DNA of 64,000 nucleotides, taken from positions 372,001 to 436,000 of the forward strand of contig NZ_VKKX01000022.1 in NCBI RefSeq assembly GCF_008271655.1. The letters are read 5' to 3'. Source of the DNA: Gemmobacter caeruleus (lineage in GTDB: Bacteria > Pseudomonadota > Alphaproteobacteria > Rhodobacterales > Rhodobacteraceae). Position 1 is the first letter of the stretch. Every line of letters begins with the position of its first letter. Below are positions 48,802-57,032 of the stretch, in pieces. The translations under genes and the position numbers were made by a program. The notes under the pieces were generated by a model. That model was not told the origin of the DNA. It did no database searches and worked only from the letters and a program-made list of their open reading frames with translations.

Positions 48802-49878
48802 ATGGGCAAGTATCGCGCCAATTGGTCGGCCGAGCCGTGGCAGGACAGCGAATTGCTGGAATGCGCCATGATCGTGCCGGAAACCAGCGACACGGCAACC
48901 TTCACCTTCCGCGCGCCTTCGGGCGCGTGGTTCGACTATCAGCCGGGGCAGTTCGTCACGCTGGATCTGCCGGTGCCCGGCGGCAATGTGCAGCGCACCT
49001 ATACGATTTCCTCCAGCCCGTCGCGGCCCTTGTCAATCTCCATCACGGCCAAGGCACAGGCGGACAGCATCGGCACGCGCTGGATGCTGGACCATCTGAA
49101 ACCGGGGATGAAGATCCGCGCCTATGGCCCCAACGGCATCTTCAGCTTTCACAAGCACCCGGCGCGGAAATACCTGTTCATCTCGGCAGGGTCGGGCATC
49201 ACCCCGATGATGGCGATGACGACCTGGGCCTGGGATTCGGGCGAGATGCCCGACATCGTCTTTGTCCATGCTGCCAAGCGCCCCTCCGAGATCATCTTCC
49301 GCGAACGGCTGGAGCAATTCGCCAATCGCGTGCCCGGCTTGCAGCTGCGCTTTACCGTGAAGGAGCCCGATCCCTTCCGCGTCTGGCACGGGTTCAGCGG
49401 GCGGCTCAACCAGATCATGCTGGGCCTGATGGCGCCGGATTATCTGGAACGCGAGGTGTTCTGCTGCGGGCCGGAGCCGTTCATGCAGGCGGTGCGCGAC
49501 ATGCTGAACGCGCTTGGCTATGACATGAGCCGCTATCATCAGGAAAGCTTTGGCGCCCCCGTCGCGACCGAGGCCGAGGCGCCGGTGCTGGACGATGTGG
49601 TGCCCGATGCCACGTCAAAGGCCAGCGTGACCTTCGCCGCCTCGGGCGTGACCACCGCCTGCGCCGAAACCGATACGGTGCTGGCCGTGGCGAAACGGTC
49701 GGGGCTGAACATCCCCTCGGGCTGCACCTTTGGCCTTTGCGGCACCTGCAAGGTGAAAAAGACCGAAGGCGAGGTGCATATGGTGCATAACGGCGGCATT
49801 TCCGACGAGGATATCGCCAAGGGCTATATCCTGGCCTGCTGTTCGCACCCCCTGGGCGCGGTCAGCGTCGAGGTCTGA
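48802..49878 (+). CDS. gbcB: Ferredoxin-NAD(P)H reductase partner of the Rieske oxygenase (GbcB)
   Basis: The 358-residue protein starts at the ATG at 48802, 5 bp after the gbcA stop. It has an FAD-binding ferredoxin-reductase domain (RTYTISSSPSRPLSISI, about 65-81), an NAD-binding part (KYLFISAGSGITPMMAMTTW, VFCCGPEPFMQAVRDML), and a C-terminal [2Fe-2S] domain with PSGCTFGLCGTCKVKKTEG and LACCSHP. This layout, flavin-NAD-ferredoxin, is the GbcB class that passes electrons from NADH to the Rieske centre of GbcA. The pair therefore forms a complete two-component oxygenase. A terminator-type hairpin follows. Confidence 0.93.
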   Translation: MGKYRANWSAEPWQDSELLECAMIVPETSDTATFTFRAPSGAWFDYQPGQFVTLDLPVPGGNVQRTYTISSSPSRPLSISITAKAQADSIGTRWMLDHLKPGMKIRAYGPNGIFSFHKHPARKYLFISAGSGITPMMAMTTWAWDSGEMPDIVFVHAAKRPSEIIFRERLEQFANRVPGLQLRFTVKEPDPFRVWHGFSGRLNQIMLGLMAPDYLEREVFCCGPEPFMQAVRDMLNALGYDMSRYHQESFGAPVATEAEAPVLDDVVPDATSKASVTFAASGVTTACAETDTVLAVAKRSGLNIPSGCTFGLCGTCKVKKTEGEVHMVHNGGISDEDIAKGYILACCSHPLGAVSVEV

Positions 49879-49886
49879 AATGGCAA

Positions 49887-49909
49887 GGGGCCGCAACGGC
49901 TGCGGCCCC
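49887..49909. terminator. Bidirectional terminator between gbcB and aspA
   Basis: GGGGCCGC and GCGGCCCC pair in an 8-bp stem around a 7-base loop. It lies 8 bp after the gbcB stop and 13 bp before the aspA stop, so it can end both convergent transcripts. The trailing T content is low, which is usual at this GC level. Confidence 0.72.
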
Positions 49910-49922
49910 CTCCCCCCGCCTG

Positions 49923-51338
49923 TCAGGCGACAATCTTTTGCGGCCGGGTCAGTTCCTCGGGGCGCAGGATGCGGTCGAGGCGGGTCTGGCTCATCAGCCC
50001 CTTTTCCAGCACCAGCTCATAGACGCCCTTGCCGGTGCGGTGCGCCTCCATCGCGACCTCGGTCGCGGCGGCATAGCCGATATAGGGGTTCAGCGCGGTG
50101 ACAAGGCCAATCGACCGCTCCACCGTCTCGCGCAGCAACTCGCGGTTGGCGGTGATGCCGCGCACGCAGTTTTCCTCCAGCGTCTTGCAGGCGGCGGACA
50201 GATGGCTGATCGAGCGGAACAGGCTGTAGGCGATCACCGGCTCAAAGGCATTGAGCTGAAGCTGCCCGCCCTCGGCCGCCATGGTGATGGTCATGTCATT
50301 GCCGATCACCTCGAAGGCGACCTGATTGACCACTTCGGGGATCACCGGGTTCACCTTGCCCGGCATGATCGACGATCCGGCCTGTTTGGCGGGCAGGTTG
50401 ATTTCGTTGAAGCCCGCGCGCGGCCCCGAAGACAGCAGCCGCAGGTCGTTGCAGGTCTTCGACAGTTTCACCGCGACGCGCTTCAGCACGCCAGACACCT
50501 GCACGAAGGCGCCGCAATCCTGCGTGGCCTCGACCAGATCGGCGGCGGTGATGACCGGAATGCCGGTCACCTCGGCCAGACGTTCGCGCACGCGCTCGGC
50601 ATAATCCGGGTGGGCGGTGATGCCGGTGCCGATGGCGGTGGCGCCCAGGTTGATCTCGCGGATCAGCTGCGCGGCCTCGGCCAGGCGGGCCTCATCCTCG
50701 CCCAGCATGACGGCGTAGGTGTTGAATTCCTGCCCCAGCGTCATGGGCACGGCCTCCTGAAGCTGGGTGCGGCCCATCTTCAGCACATCGGCGAATTCGA
50801 CCGCCTTGTCGGCAAAGGCGCCGCGCAGCGAGGCCATGGCTGCAATCAGCCGGTGCATCCCCGCCCAGGCCGCCAGACGCAGCGCGGTCGGATAGACATC
50901 GTTGGTGGACTGGCTCAGGTTCACATGCTCGTTCGGGTGCAGGTGGCGATAATCGCCCTTCTTGCGGCCCATGATTTCCAGCGCGCGATTGGCGATGACC
51001 TCATTGGCGTTCATGTTGGTCGAGGTGCCGGCGCCGCCCTGGATCTGATCGACGATGAACTGGTCATGCAGCTTGCCGGCGCGAATCTCCTCGCAGGCGG
51101 CGACGATGGCGTCGCGGCGCACCGGCGACAGCAGCCCCAGATCGGCATTGGCCAGTGCTGCGGCCTGCTTGATCGCGGCCAGCGCCACGATCAGATCCGG
51201 CACCTGACCGATGCTCTGGCCCGAGATCGGGAAATTCTCCACCGCGCGCAGGCTGTGGACCCCCCAATAGGCCGTCGCCGGCACATCGCGGTCGCCAAGA
51301 AGATCGTGTTCGCTGCGGGTTCTTTTCATGGGTTCCAT
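49923..51338 (-). CDS. aspA: Aspartate ammonia-lyase (fumarase/aspartase superfamily)
   Basis: The enzyme splits aspartate into fumarate and ammonia. The 471-residue protein has the superfamily signature AGSSIMPGKVNPVIPEVV (near residue 325) with the catalytic Ser, the active-site region GTSTNMNANEVIANRALEIM (about 104-123) and NLSQSTNDVYPTALRLAA (about 140-157), and EHDLLGDRDVPATAYWGVHS at the N-terminus, a start like Escherichia coli AspA. Fumarase C proteins begin differently, so aspartase is preferred. ATG codons at 51338 (used) and 51329 are both possible. The LysR gene is upstream on the same strand, separated by 155 bp with two palindromes. Confidence 0.88.
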   Translation of the reverse strand: MEPMKRTRSEHDLLGDRDVPATAYWGVHSLRAVENFPISGQSIGQVPDLIVALAAIKQAAALANADLGLLSPVRRDAIVAACEEIRAGKLHDQFIVDQIQGGAGTSTNMNANEVIANRALEIMGRKKGDYRHLHPNEHVNLSQSTNDVYPTALRLAAWAGMHRLIAAMASLRGAFADKAVEFADVLKMGRTQLQEAVPMTLGQEFNTYAVMLGEDEARLAEAAQLIREINLGATAIGTGITAHPDYAERVRERLAEVTGIPVITAADLVEATQDCGAFVQVSGVLKRVAVKLSKTCNDLRLLSSGPRAGFNEINLPAKQAGSSIMPGKVNPVIPEVVNQVAFEVIGNDMTITMAAEGGQLQLNAFEPVIAYSLFRSISHLSAACKTLEENCVRGITANRELLRETVERSIGLVTALNPYIGYAAATEVAMEAHRTGKGVYELVLEKGLMSQTRLDRILRPEELTRPQKIVA

Positions 51339-51457
51339 CGCATGAAGGTGCTGGGGCCGCGCAAGGCGGAATGCCCGGCGGTCATGCAGGATTGGACTTT
51401 GTTTGATCTCACATGGCCTGTTCGCGGCCGGTATCGCTGAGATATGCCCAAGGAAGC

Positions 51458-51504
51458 GGCATTTCCAATGCCAATATCGGCAAGGTTATTCCGTTACGGA
51501 ATAA
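51458..51504. promoter_or_regulatory. Two inverted repeats between the LysR gene and aspA
   Basis: GGCATT-TCC-AATGCC (51458-51472) is a perfect 6-bp inverted repeat. TTATTCCG-TTA-CGGAATAA (51486-51504) is a perfect 8-bp inverted repeat whose centre is the LysR stop codon. Both are AT-richer than their surroundings and stand upstream of aspA. They could be operator half-sites for the LysR protein acting on aspA; this is unproven. The 19-bp palindrome could also act as a weak terminator of the LysR transcript. Confidence 0.45.
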
Positions 51505-52381
51505 TCTCAAGACTGGCCGCCGCGGCCCAGACCCGGTTGGTCAAGCCACGCCCGCGCGCGGCGTTGCGATAGAGCCGGATTTCCAGCGGCAGCTCTGGCC
51601 CGACCACGGCCAGCCGCCCGTCGGCCAGTTCCGCCGCGACCATGCGGCGCGGCAGCCAGACGATGCCATGCCCCTCTACCGCCATGGATTTCATCGCCTC
51701 GGCCATGCTGGCCTCGTTGGTATGGGCGACATAGACGCGCGGGGCGCCGGGCTGGGCCTGGGCAATCGCCGCCATCAGGCCCAGGAACGACCCGCGCGAA
51801 TATTGCAGAAGCGGCATCGCCTCGCCCTCGGTCGCCCAGAGCGCGGGGCGGTTGGGCCGGGCCACGGCGACCAGCGCATCCTGCCCCACCACCAGATGTG
51901 GAAAGCCGCGCGGATCCAGCGGTGTCGGCACCGCATCATGGTGAAATGTCAGAAAGAAATCATAACCGCCCTCGGTCAGCGCCTCCAGGCAGCGGTCGTA
52001 ATTCTCGGGCTTGACCCGGGTCGCCACCGGCCCCAGCACCTCGCGCAGACGGGTCAGCCAATGCGGCAGAAAGGTCACCGTCAGGCTGTGCAGCGCCACC
52101 AGCGCGATGACCGGGCCGCTGTCCTTCTGGTGGCGAAACTCGGCCCGGCGGGCGTCGATCATGCGCACCGCCTCCTCGGCGGTTTCGCGAAACAGCCGCC
52201 CCTCTGGGGTCAGCGTCACGGGAAAGCTGTCGCGGCTGACCAGTTCCGCGCCCATCCAGTCTTCCAGCGCGCGGATGCGGCGGGAAAACGCGCTTTGCGT
52301 CACGCCGCGCTGTTCGGCGGCGCGCGAAAAGCTGTGCGTGTCACACAGGCTCAGGAAATCTTCCAGCCATTTGAAATCCAT
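51494..52381 (-). CDS. LysR-family transcriptional regulator
   Basis: The 295-residue protein has a helix-turn-helix at about 15-45: CDTHSFSRAAEQRGVTQSAF then SRRIRALEDWMGAELV, followed by DSFPVTLTPEGRLFRETAEE. The co-inducer domain from 90 includes VIALVALHSLTVTFLPHWLT and EGGYDFFLTFHHDAVP, and the QYSRGSFLGLMAA segment. This opening (DFKWLEDFLSLCDT) is like HypT/YjiE-type regulators. The position directly upstream of aspA on the same strand makes regulation of aspA the natural guess. No ligand is apparent. Confidence 0.9.
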   Translation of the reverse strand: MDFKWLEDFLSLCDTHSFSRAAEQRGVTQSAFSRRIRALEDWMGAELVSRDSFPVTLTPEGRLFRETAEEAVRMIDARRAEFRHQKDSGPVIALVALHSLTVTFLPHWLTRLREVLGPVATRVKPENYDRCLEALTEGGYDFFLTFHHDAVPTPLDPRGFPHLVVGQDALVAVARPNRPALWATEGEAMPLLQYSRGSFLGLMAAIAQAQPGAPRVYVAHTNEASMAEAMKSMAVEGHGIVWLPRRMVAAELADGRLAVVGPELPLEIRLYRNAARGRGLTNRVWAAAASLEIIP

Positions 52382-52573
52382 CCGCGCCCCCCGGTCGCCA
52401 TCTTATGCAAGCCGGGCGGCGGCGAAAAGCCGTGTCGGCGCTGCATCACGCGGGCGCTGCCCGCGCCTTGCCCCCCTTGCGGCGCGCCCCGCCCCGACGC
52501 TATCCTTGGTGGATAAAAGGCCAAAGGCCACGAGCAGTCGCGGGCATCCCCTGCCCGATCACAGGAGCCAGTC

Positions 52574-53284
52574 ATGCGTTTTCCCCGTTTCACCGCGGCC
52601 CTTGCCGTATTTGCCATCCTGCCCGGCATCGCCAAGGCCGAATTCCTGGGCGGTCGCGCCGAGGTGAGCCATTCGATGTTCGTCAATGACGGCAGCCTGG
52701 CCAAATCCACCGCCGGGGTGCAGCTGGAATGGGGCTTTGGCCCGGGCTTCGTGACGCAGACCGACCTGTCGCTGAGCGGGCTGCATGCGCTGGATGACAC
52801 GGCGCTGAACATCACCACCCACCTGGGCTGGTCCTTCGGCGAGATGGGCACCGCCGGCCTGTTCTATGGCTGGGACAAGGTGGTGGGCAGCGAAGATTTC
52901 TACGGGCTGGAATATGCCCGCGCCCTGGGCGGGACCGAGGTTGAGGGCTTTGTCGCCATCATCGACGAACCGGGCAGCAATGGCACCATGGCGGGCCTGT
53001 CGGGCCGCATGGCGATGAATGACCGGATCGGGCTTGGCGCCTCGGTCGATTACATGTCGTCGGACAATCTGGCCGATGGCACGCGCATTGGCCTGAACGG
53101 CGATTACACGCTGGGCGCCTCCACACGGCTGCGGGGCGAGCTGGGGCGTGTGAATGCCGATGACAATGCCGGCAATTCGGTGAACGAGACCTATGTGAAG
53201 CTGGGCGTCGATTTCCGCTTTGGCCAGAAGGGCGGCACCAGCTTTGGCACGCGGTCGCTGTTCAACTTCCTGCCGGGGATGTAA
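52574..53284 (+). CDS. Outer-membrane beta-barrel/porin-like protein
   Basis: This is a 236-residue secreted protein with a signal peptide (MRFPRFTAALAVFAILPGIA, cut after AKA). The mature part alternates polar and hydrophobic residues in successive strands (LGGRAEVSHSMFVND, GVQLEWGFGPGFVTQTDLSL, IGLGASVDYMSSDN, TRLRGELGRVN, ETYVKLGVDFRFG) and ends in a strand with terminal FNFLPGM. About eight to ten strands are visible, which suits a small outer-membrane barrel of the kind abundant in Rhodobacteraceae. Pore function is not shown. It is divergent from the LysR gene (192 bp) and is followed by a hairpin. Confidence 0.78.
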   Translation: MRFPRFTAALAVFAILPGIAKAEFLGGRAEVSHSMFVNDGSLAKSTAGVQLEWGFGPGFVTQTDLSLSGLHALDDTALNITTHLGWSFGEMGTAGLFYGWDKVVGSEDFYGLEYARALGGTEVEGFVAIIDEPGSNGTMAGLSGRMAMNDRIGLGASVDYMSSDNLADGTRIGLNGDYTLGASTRLRGELGRVNADDNAGNSVNETYVKLGVDFRFGQKGGTSFGTRSLFNFLPGM

Positions 53285-53293
53285 GGCGGCGGC

Positions 53294-53313
53294 GCGGGCC
53301 GGAAACGGCCCGC
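53294..53313. terminator. Terminator hairpin with GAAA loop
   Basis: GCGGGCCG and CGGCCCGC enclose a GAAA tetraloop, 9 bp after the barrel-protein stop and directly at the irr stop. The 8-bp perfect stem suits a bidirectional terminator for both convergent genes. The GNRA loop adds stability. Confidence 0.78.
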
Positions 53314-53742
53314 CTATTTGCGGCGCAGGCGGATCACCACATCGACGCGCGCCAGTTCGGTGCCTTCGGGCAGGGTCGGCAGGCGCGCGATCTCCAGCTC
53401 CTCCGCCGGGGCGTCGGTCAGGAGGGCGCTGTCTTCCCAGAAGAAATGCGGGTGGTCATCCATGCGCGTGTCGAAATAGCTGCGCGCGCCATCCACCACG
53501 ACCTCTTGCATCAGCCCGGCCTCGCAAAACGCCTTGAGCGTGTTGTAGACCGTGGCAAGGCTGACCTTTTCGGGGCCGCTGGTGGTGGCGGCGAACAGGC
53601 TTTCGGCGGTCACATGGCGGTCATGGCCATCGCCGACCAGCAACCGGGCCAGCGCCATGCGCTGTCGCGTCGGGCGCAGGCCACCACGGGCCAGCCAGCC
53701 CGTCGCGCGTTCCGTCGCCATTTCCTCGGTGATCGCCGTCAT
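53314..53742 (-). CDS. irr: Irr-type Fur-family iron response regulator
   Basis: Irr controls iron and haem genes in alphaproteobacteria and is degraded or blocked when haem is present. From the ATG at 53742 the product is 142 residues. It has the Fur winged helix RPTRQRMALARLLVGDGHDR-HVTAESLFAA, VSLATVYNTLKAFCEAGLMQ, and DDHPHFFWED in the metal/haem-binding part. The initial ATERATGWLARGGLRPTRQR is Irr-like. Earlier starts at 53763 or GTG 53787 add residues without homology. The gene lies at the end of the MFS unit; fabA is next on the other strand. Confidence 0.88.
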   Translation of the reverse strand: MTAITEEMATERATGWLARGGLRPTRQRMALARLLVGDGHDRHVTAESLFAATTSGPEKVSLATVYNTLKAFCEAGLMQEVVVDGARSYFDTRMDDHPHFFWEDSALLTDAPAEELEIARLPTLPEGTELARVDVVIRLRRK

Positions 53743-53819
53743 CCTGCGTGTCCGCTGCTGCATATCGCGCAAATCTAGGCGTTCCACTGCCGAATTTCAA
53801 ATGCAAACCCGCGCGCGGT

Positions 53820-55082
53820 TCAGTTCGGGGCAGGCGCAGCCCCCGGCAACAGGCGCCCCAGCGGTTGCCAGACCCGGATCGTCAGGGCCAGCGTGCCCGC
53901 CGCCGCCAGCCAGATCGGCGCCTCCAGCGCGCCGATGCGACCCAGCGGCCCCTCGCCCCAGCGGATCACCTGCCCAGCCAGCAGCGCCCCCACCGGCATC
54001 ATGCCCCAGGCCAGCAGCCGGTACAGGCTGTTCACCCGCCCGCGCAGCGCATCCGGCACCAGCCGCTGCCGGGTCGAGACCGAGACGATGTTCCAGGTCG
54101 TGCCCCAGAACCAGGCCATGCCCAAGGCAAGGCCCAGGGTCATGGCCCCCGGCGCGACGGTCAGGAGGGCAAAGCAGGGCGCGCCCGACAGGCAGGCCAC
54201 GCGCATCAGCGGCACCGTGCCCATGGCCCGCACGACCCGTTCCCCCACCAGCCCCGAGGCGATGCCCCCCAGTGCCGCCGCGGCCAGCACCAGCCCGTAG
54301 CTCTGCGCGGGCAGGCCCAGCTTTTCCTGCGCCAGCAGCACCAGCGCGAACATGACCATGCTGTCAAACATGTTCCAGAACCCCGTGGTCACCGCCAGCA
54401 TCCGCAAGAGCGGCGATCCCCGCAGATAGGCCCAGCCCTCGGCCAGTTCGCGCCGCCAGTTGCGCAGCGCCCGCGCCGCCGCCGGCCCGCGCCGGGTGGC
54501 GATGCGCGCAACCAGCGCCCCGGCCAGCAGATAGGCCAGCGCATTCACGCCAAAGGGCAAAGGCAGCGCCAGGCCCAGCAGGCTGGCGCCCAGGGCGGGG
54601 CCGATCAGCGCGTTGCCGATATTCTCCACCGTCCAGAGCCGGGCATTGGCGCGTTCCAGATCCGCCGGCGCGACGATGGCGGGCAGAAAGGATTGCGCGG
54701 CATTGTCGCGAAACACCTCGGCCACGCCGACGGTCAGCGCGGCCAGACAGAGCGCGGCAAACAGCGGGACCGAGCTGACCCCGGCCGCCGGCGCGGGCGG
54801 CAGCGGCAGCGCCCGCCACAGCGCCAGCGCCGCCAGCGCAAAGCCCGCGGCGCGCAGCGCATCCATCGCCACGATGATGCGCCGCCGGTCATGCCGGTCG
54901 GCCAGCAGCCCCGCCGGCAGCGCGCAGATCACCCAGGGCAGGCGCAGCGCCACCGGCACCAGCGCGATCAGCCCCGCATCGCGCGTCAGCAGCGTCGCCA
55001 CCCAGATCCAGGTCACCGTCGCGATGCCGTCGGCCAGATTGGCCAACCCCGTCGCAGCGATAAAATACCGCAAACCCTTCAT
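53820..55082 (-). CDS. MFS exporter (DHA3/EntS-like)
   Basis: The 420-residue transporter has twelve predicted helices. The signature after helix 2 is GLLADRHDRRRIIVAMDALR (about residues 58-77), and VAEVFRDNAAQSFLPAIVAP, ANARLWTVENIGNALIGPAL and ALRGRVNSLYRLLAWGMMPV are typical of DHA3-type exporters, which release drugs or siderophores such as enterobactin. The position between irr (77 bp downstream) and fabA (127 bp upstream, divergent) fits a role in iron handling only by context. Substrate unknown. Confidence 0.88.
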   Translation of the reverse strand: MKGLRYFIAATGLANLADGIATVTWIWVATLLTRDAGLIALVPVALRLPWVICALPAGLLADRHDRRRIIVAMDALRAAGFALAALALWRALPLPPAPAAGVSSVPLFAALCLAALTVGVAEVFRDNAAQSFLPAIVAPADLERANARLWTVENIGNALIGPALGASLLGLALPLPFGVNALAYLLAGALVARIATRRGPAAARALRNWRRELAEGWAYLRGSPLLRMLAVTTGFWNMFDSMVMFALVLLAQEKLGLPAQSYGLVLAAAALGGIASGLVGERVVRAMGTVPLMRVACLSGAPCFALLTVAPGAMTLGLALGMAWFWGTTWNIVSVSTRQRLVPDALRGRVNSLYRLLAWGMMPVGALLAGQVIRWGEGPLGRIGALEAPIWLAAAGTLALTIRVWQPLGRLLPGAAPAPN

Positions 55083-55209
55083 CTCGCACCTCTTGCGGCC
55101 CTTTTGCCGCCGCCCCTACCCTTGCCACGGCCAAAGCCGGGGTGATAGAGGAAACCAAAGGGCGCCTGCACGGGCATGACGCCCGGTCATGACGAGGGGG
55201 CGGGACAAA

Positions 55210-55719
55210 ATGGCGCTTTATCCGGCAAGCTTCACCAAGGACGACTTGTTGAAATGCGCGCGGGGCGAGTTGTTCGGGCCGGGCAATGCCCAGCTTCCGG
55301 CGCCGCCGATGCTGATGATGGACCGCATCACCGACATTTCCGAAGACCGGGGCGAACATGGCAAGGGCCATGTGGTTGCCGAATTCGACATCACCCCCGA
55401 CCTGTGGTTCTTCGACTGCCATTTTCCCGGCAACCCGATCATGCCCGGCTGCCTGGGCCTTGACGGGCTGTGGCAGCTGACCGGCTTCAATCTGGGCTGG
55501 CGCGGCTGGCAGGGGCGCGGCTATGCGCTTGGCGTGGGCGAGGTCAAGCTTACCGGCATGGTGCGGCCCGACCGCAAGATGCTGACCTACAAGGTCGATT
55601 TCACCAAGGCCCTCCAGACCCGCCGCCTGACCATGGGCGTGGCCAACGGCATCGTCGAGGCCGATGGCGAGGTCATCTATCAAGTCACCGACATGAAGGT
55701 CGCCCTCTCGGCCTCCTGA
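55210..55719 (+). CDS. fabA: 3-hydroxydecanoyl-ACP dehydratase/isomerase
   Basis: FabA introduces the double bond that begins unsaturated fatty acid synthesis in bacteria lacking a desaturase for this purpose. The 169-residue enzyme starts at 55210 ([20 protein letters not shown]). The active site has His71 in [20 protein letters not shown] and Asp85 in the same stretch. Length is standard. A purine-rich run (GAGGGGGCGGGAC) precedes the ATG. It is divergent from the MFS gene and 20 bp from fabB, with which it forms a unit. Confidence 0.97.
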   Translation: MALYPASFTKDDLLKCARGELFGPGNAQLPAPPMLMMDRITDISEDRGEHGKGHVVAEFDITPDLWFFDCHFPGNPIMPGCLGLDGLWQLTGFNLGWRGWQGRGYALGVGEVKLTGMVRPDRKMLTYKVDFTKALQTRRLTMGVANGIVEADGEVIYQVTDMKVALSAS

Positions 55720-55739
55720 TCCCGGAAGGAATGAACACC

Positions 55740-56969
55740 ATGCGTCGCGTCGTCATCACCGGCATCGGTATCGTCTCGCCCATCGGCAACAATGCCGCCG
55801 AGGTGGAAGCCAGCCTGCGCGCCGGGAAATCCGGCATCGTCTTTGCCCCCGACTATGCCGAACACGGCTTCCGCAGCCAGGTTCACGGCATGCCGCAGAT
55901 CGTGCTGGAAGATCATATCGACAAGCGCGACCTGCGCTTCATGGGGCCGGGCGCGGCCTACAACTTTCTCGCCATGCAGCAGGCCATCGCCGATAGCGGG
56001 CTGGACGAAGGCGACGTGTCGAACGAACGGACCGGGATCATCGTCGGCTCGGGCGGGCCTTCGACCTCCAACTTCTTCCAGGCGCACAAGATCGTGGTCG
56101 AAAAGGGCGCGCCCAAGCGGATGGGGCCGTTCATGGTCACCCGCTGCATGTCCTCGACCAACTCTGCCTGCCTTGCCACGCCGTTCAAGATCAAGGGCGT
56201 GAACTATTCGATCACCTCGGCCTGCTCGACCTCGGCGCATTGCATCGGCAACGGCACCGAACTGATCCAGATGGGCAAGCAGGACATCGTCTTTGCCGGC
56301 GGCGGCGAGGAACTGGACTGGACGCTGTCCTGCCTGTTCGACGCCATGGGCGCGATGTCGTCCAAGTATAACGACACGCCCGCCACCGCGAGCCGCGCCT
56401 TCGACGCCACGCGCGACGGGTTCGTCATCGCCGGCGGCGGCGGGGTCGTGGTACTGGAGGAGCTGTCGCATGCCCTGGCACGCGGCGCGAAGATCTATGC
56501 CGAGGTCACCGGCTATGGCGCCACCTCCGACGGGCATGACATGGTCGCGCCCTCGGGTGAGGGCGGCGAACGCTCGATGCGGCTGGCGGTTGCCACGCTG
56601 CCGGAAGGCCGCAAGATCAGCTATATCAACGCCCATGGCACCTCGACCCCCGCGGGCGACGTGACCGAGGTGAAGGCCATCCGCCGCGTCTTTGGCGAAG
56701 GCCATGTGCCGCCGATCTCCTCGACCAAATCGCTGACCGGGCACAGCCTGGGCGCGACCGGGGTGCATGAGGCGATCTATTCACTGCTGATGCTGCAAGG
56801 CGATTTCATCACCGCTTCGGCCAATGTCACCCAGCTTGACCCGGAACTGAAGCCCGAGGAAATCGCCACCACCTATCGCGAGAATGTCGGCATGGATTCC
56901 GTCCTGTCGAACAGCTTTGGCTTCGGCGGCACCAATGCGACGCTGGTGATGAGCAAGTATCGCGACTGA
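55740..56969 (+). CDS. fabB: 3-oxoacyl-ACP synthase I
   Basis: FabB elongates the unsaturated intermediate made by FabA. The 409-residue enzyme starts at the ATG at 55740, 9 bases after a GGAAGGA site (an ATG at 55731 is too close). The catalytic Cys162 is in [11 protein letters not shown]; the two His are in [12 protein letters not shown] and [11 protein letters not shown], and [11 protein letters not shown] is the usual C-terminal motif. All residues are intact. A terminator-like stem follows the stop, then a palindrome, then fabI. Confidence 0.97.
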   Translation: MRRVVITGIGIVSPIGNNAAEVEASLRAGKSGIVFAPDYAEHGFRSQVHGMPQIVLEDHIDKRDLRFMGPGAAYNFLAMQQAIADSGLDEGDVSNERTGIIVGSGGPSTSNFFQAHKIVVEKGAPKRMGPFMVTRCMSSTNSACLATPFKIKGVNYSITSACSTSAHCIGNGTELIQMGKQDIVFAGGGEELDWTLSCLFDAMGAMSSKYNDTPATASRAFDATRDGFVIAGGGGVVVLEELSHALARGAKIYAEVTGYGATSDGHDMVAPSGEGGERSMRLAVATLPEGRKISYINAHGTSTPAGDVTEVKAIRRVFGEGHVPPISSTKSLTGHSLGATGVHEAIYSLLMLQGDFITASANVTQLDPELKPEEIATTYRENVGMDSVLSNSFGFGGTNATLVMSKYRD

Positions 56970-56978
56970 GCGCAGGTT

Positions 56979-57016
56979 TCGGGGCCGCCGCGCCCCGATT
57001 TTTCGACGAAAAATCG
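56979..57016. promoter_or_regulatory. Hairpin with T-run plus near-perfect palindrome between fabB and fabI
   Basis: TCGGGGC and GCCCCGA (56979-56985 and 56992-56998) form a 7-bp stem followed by TTTTT, a good intrinsic terminator. Overlapping it, CGATTTTTCG and CGAAAAATCG (56996-57005 and 57007-57016) form a 10-bp inverted repeat around a single A. This is AT-rich and could bind a regulator or form a second hairpin. Together they imply that fabI is expressed partly apart from fabAB. Confidence 0.7.
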
Positions 57017-57032
57017 TTTGACGGAGAAGGCC

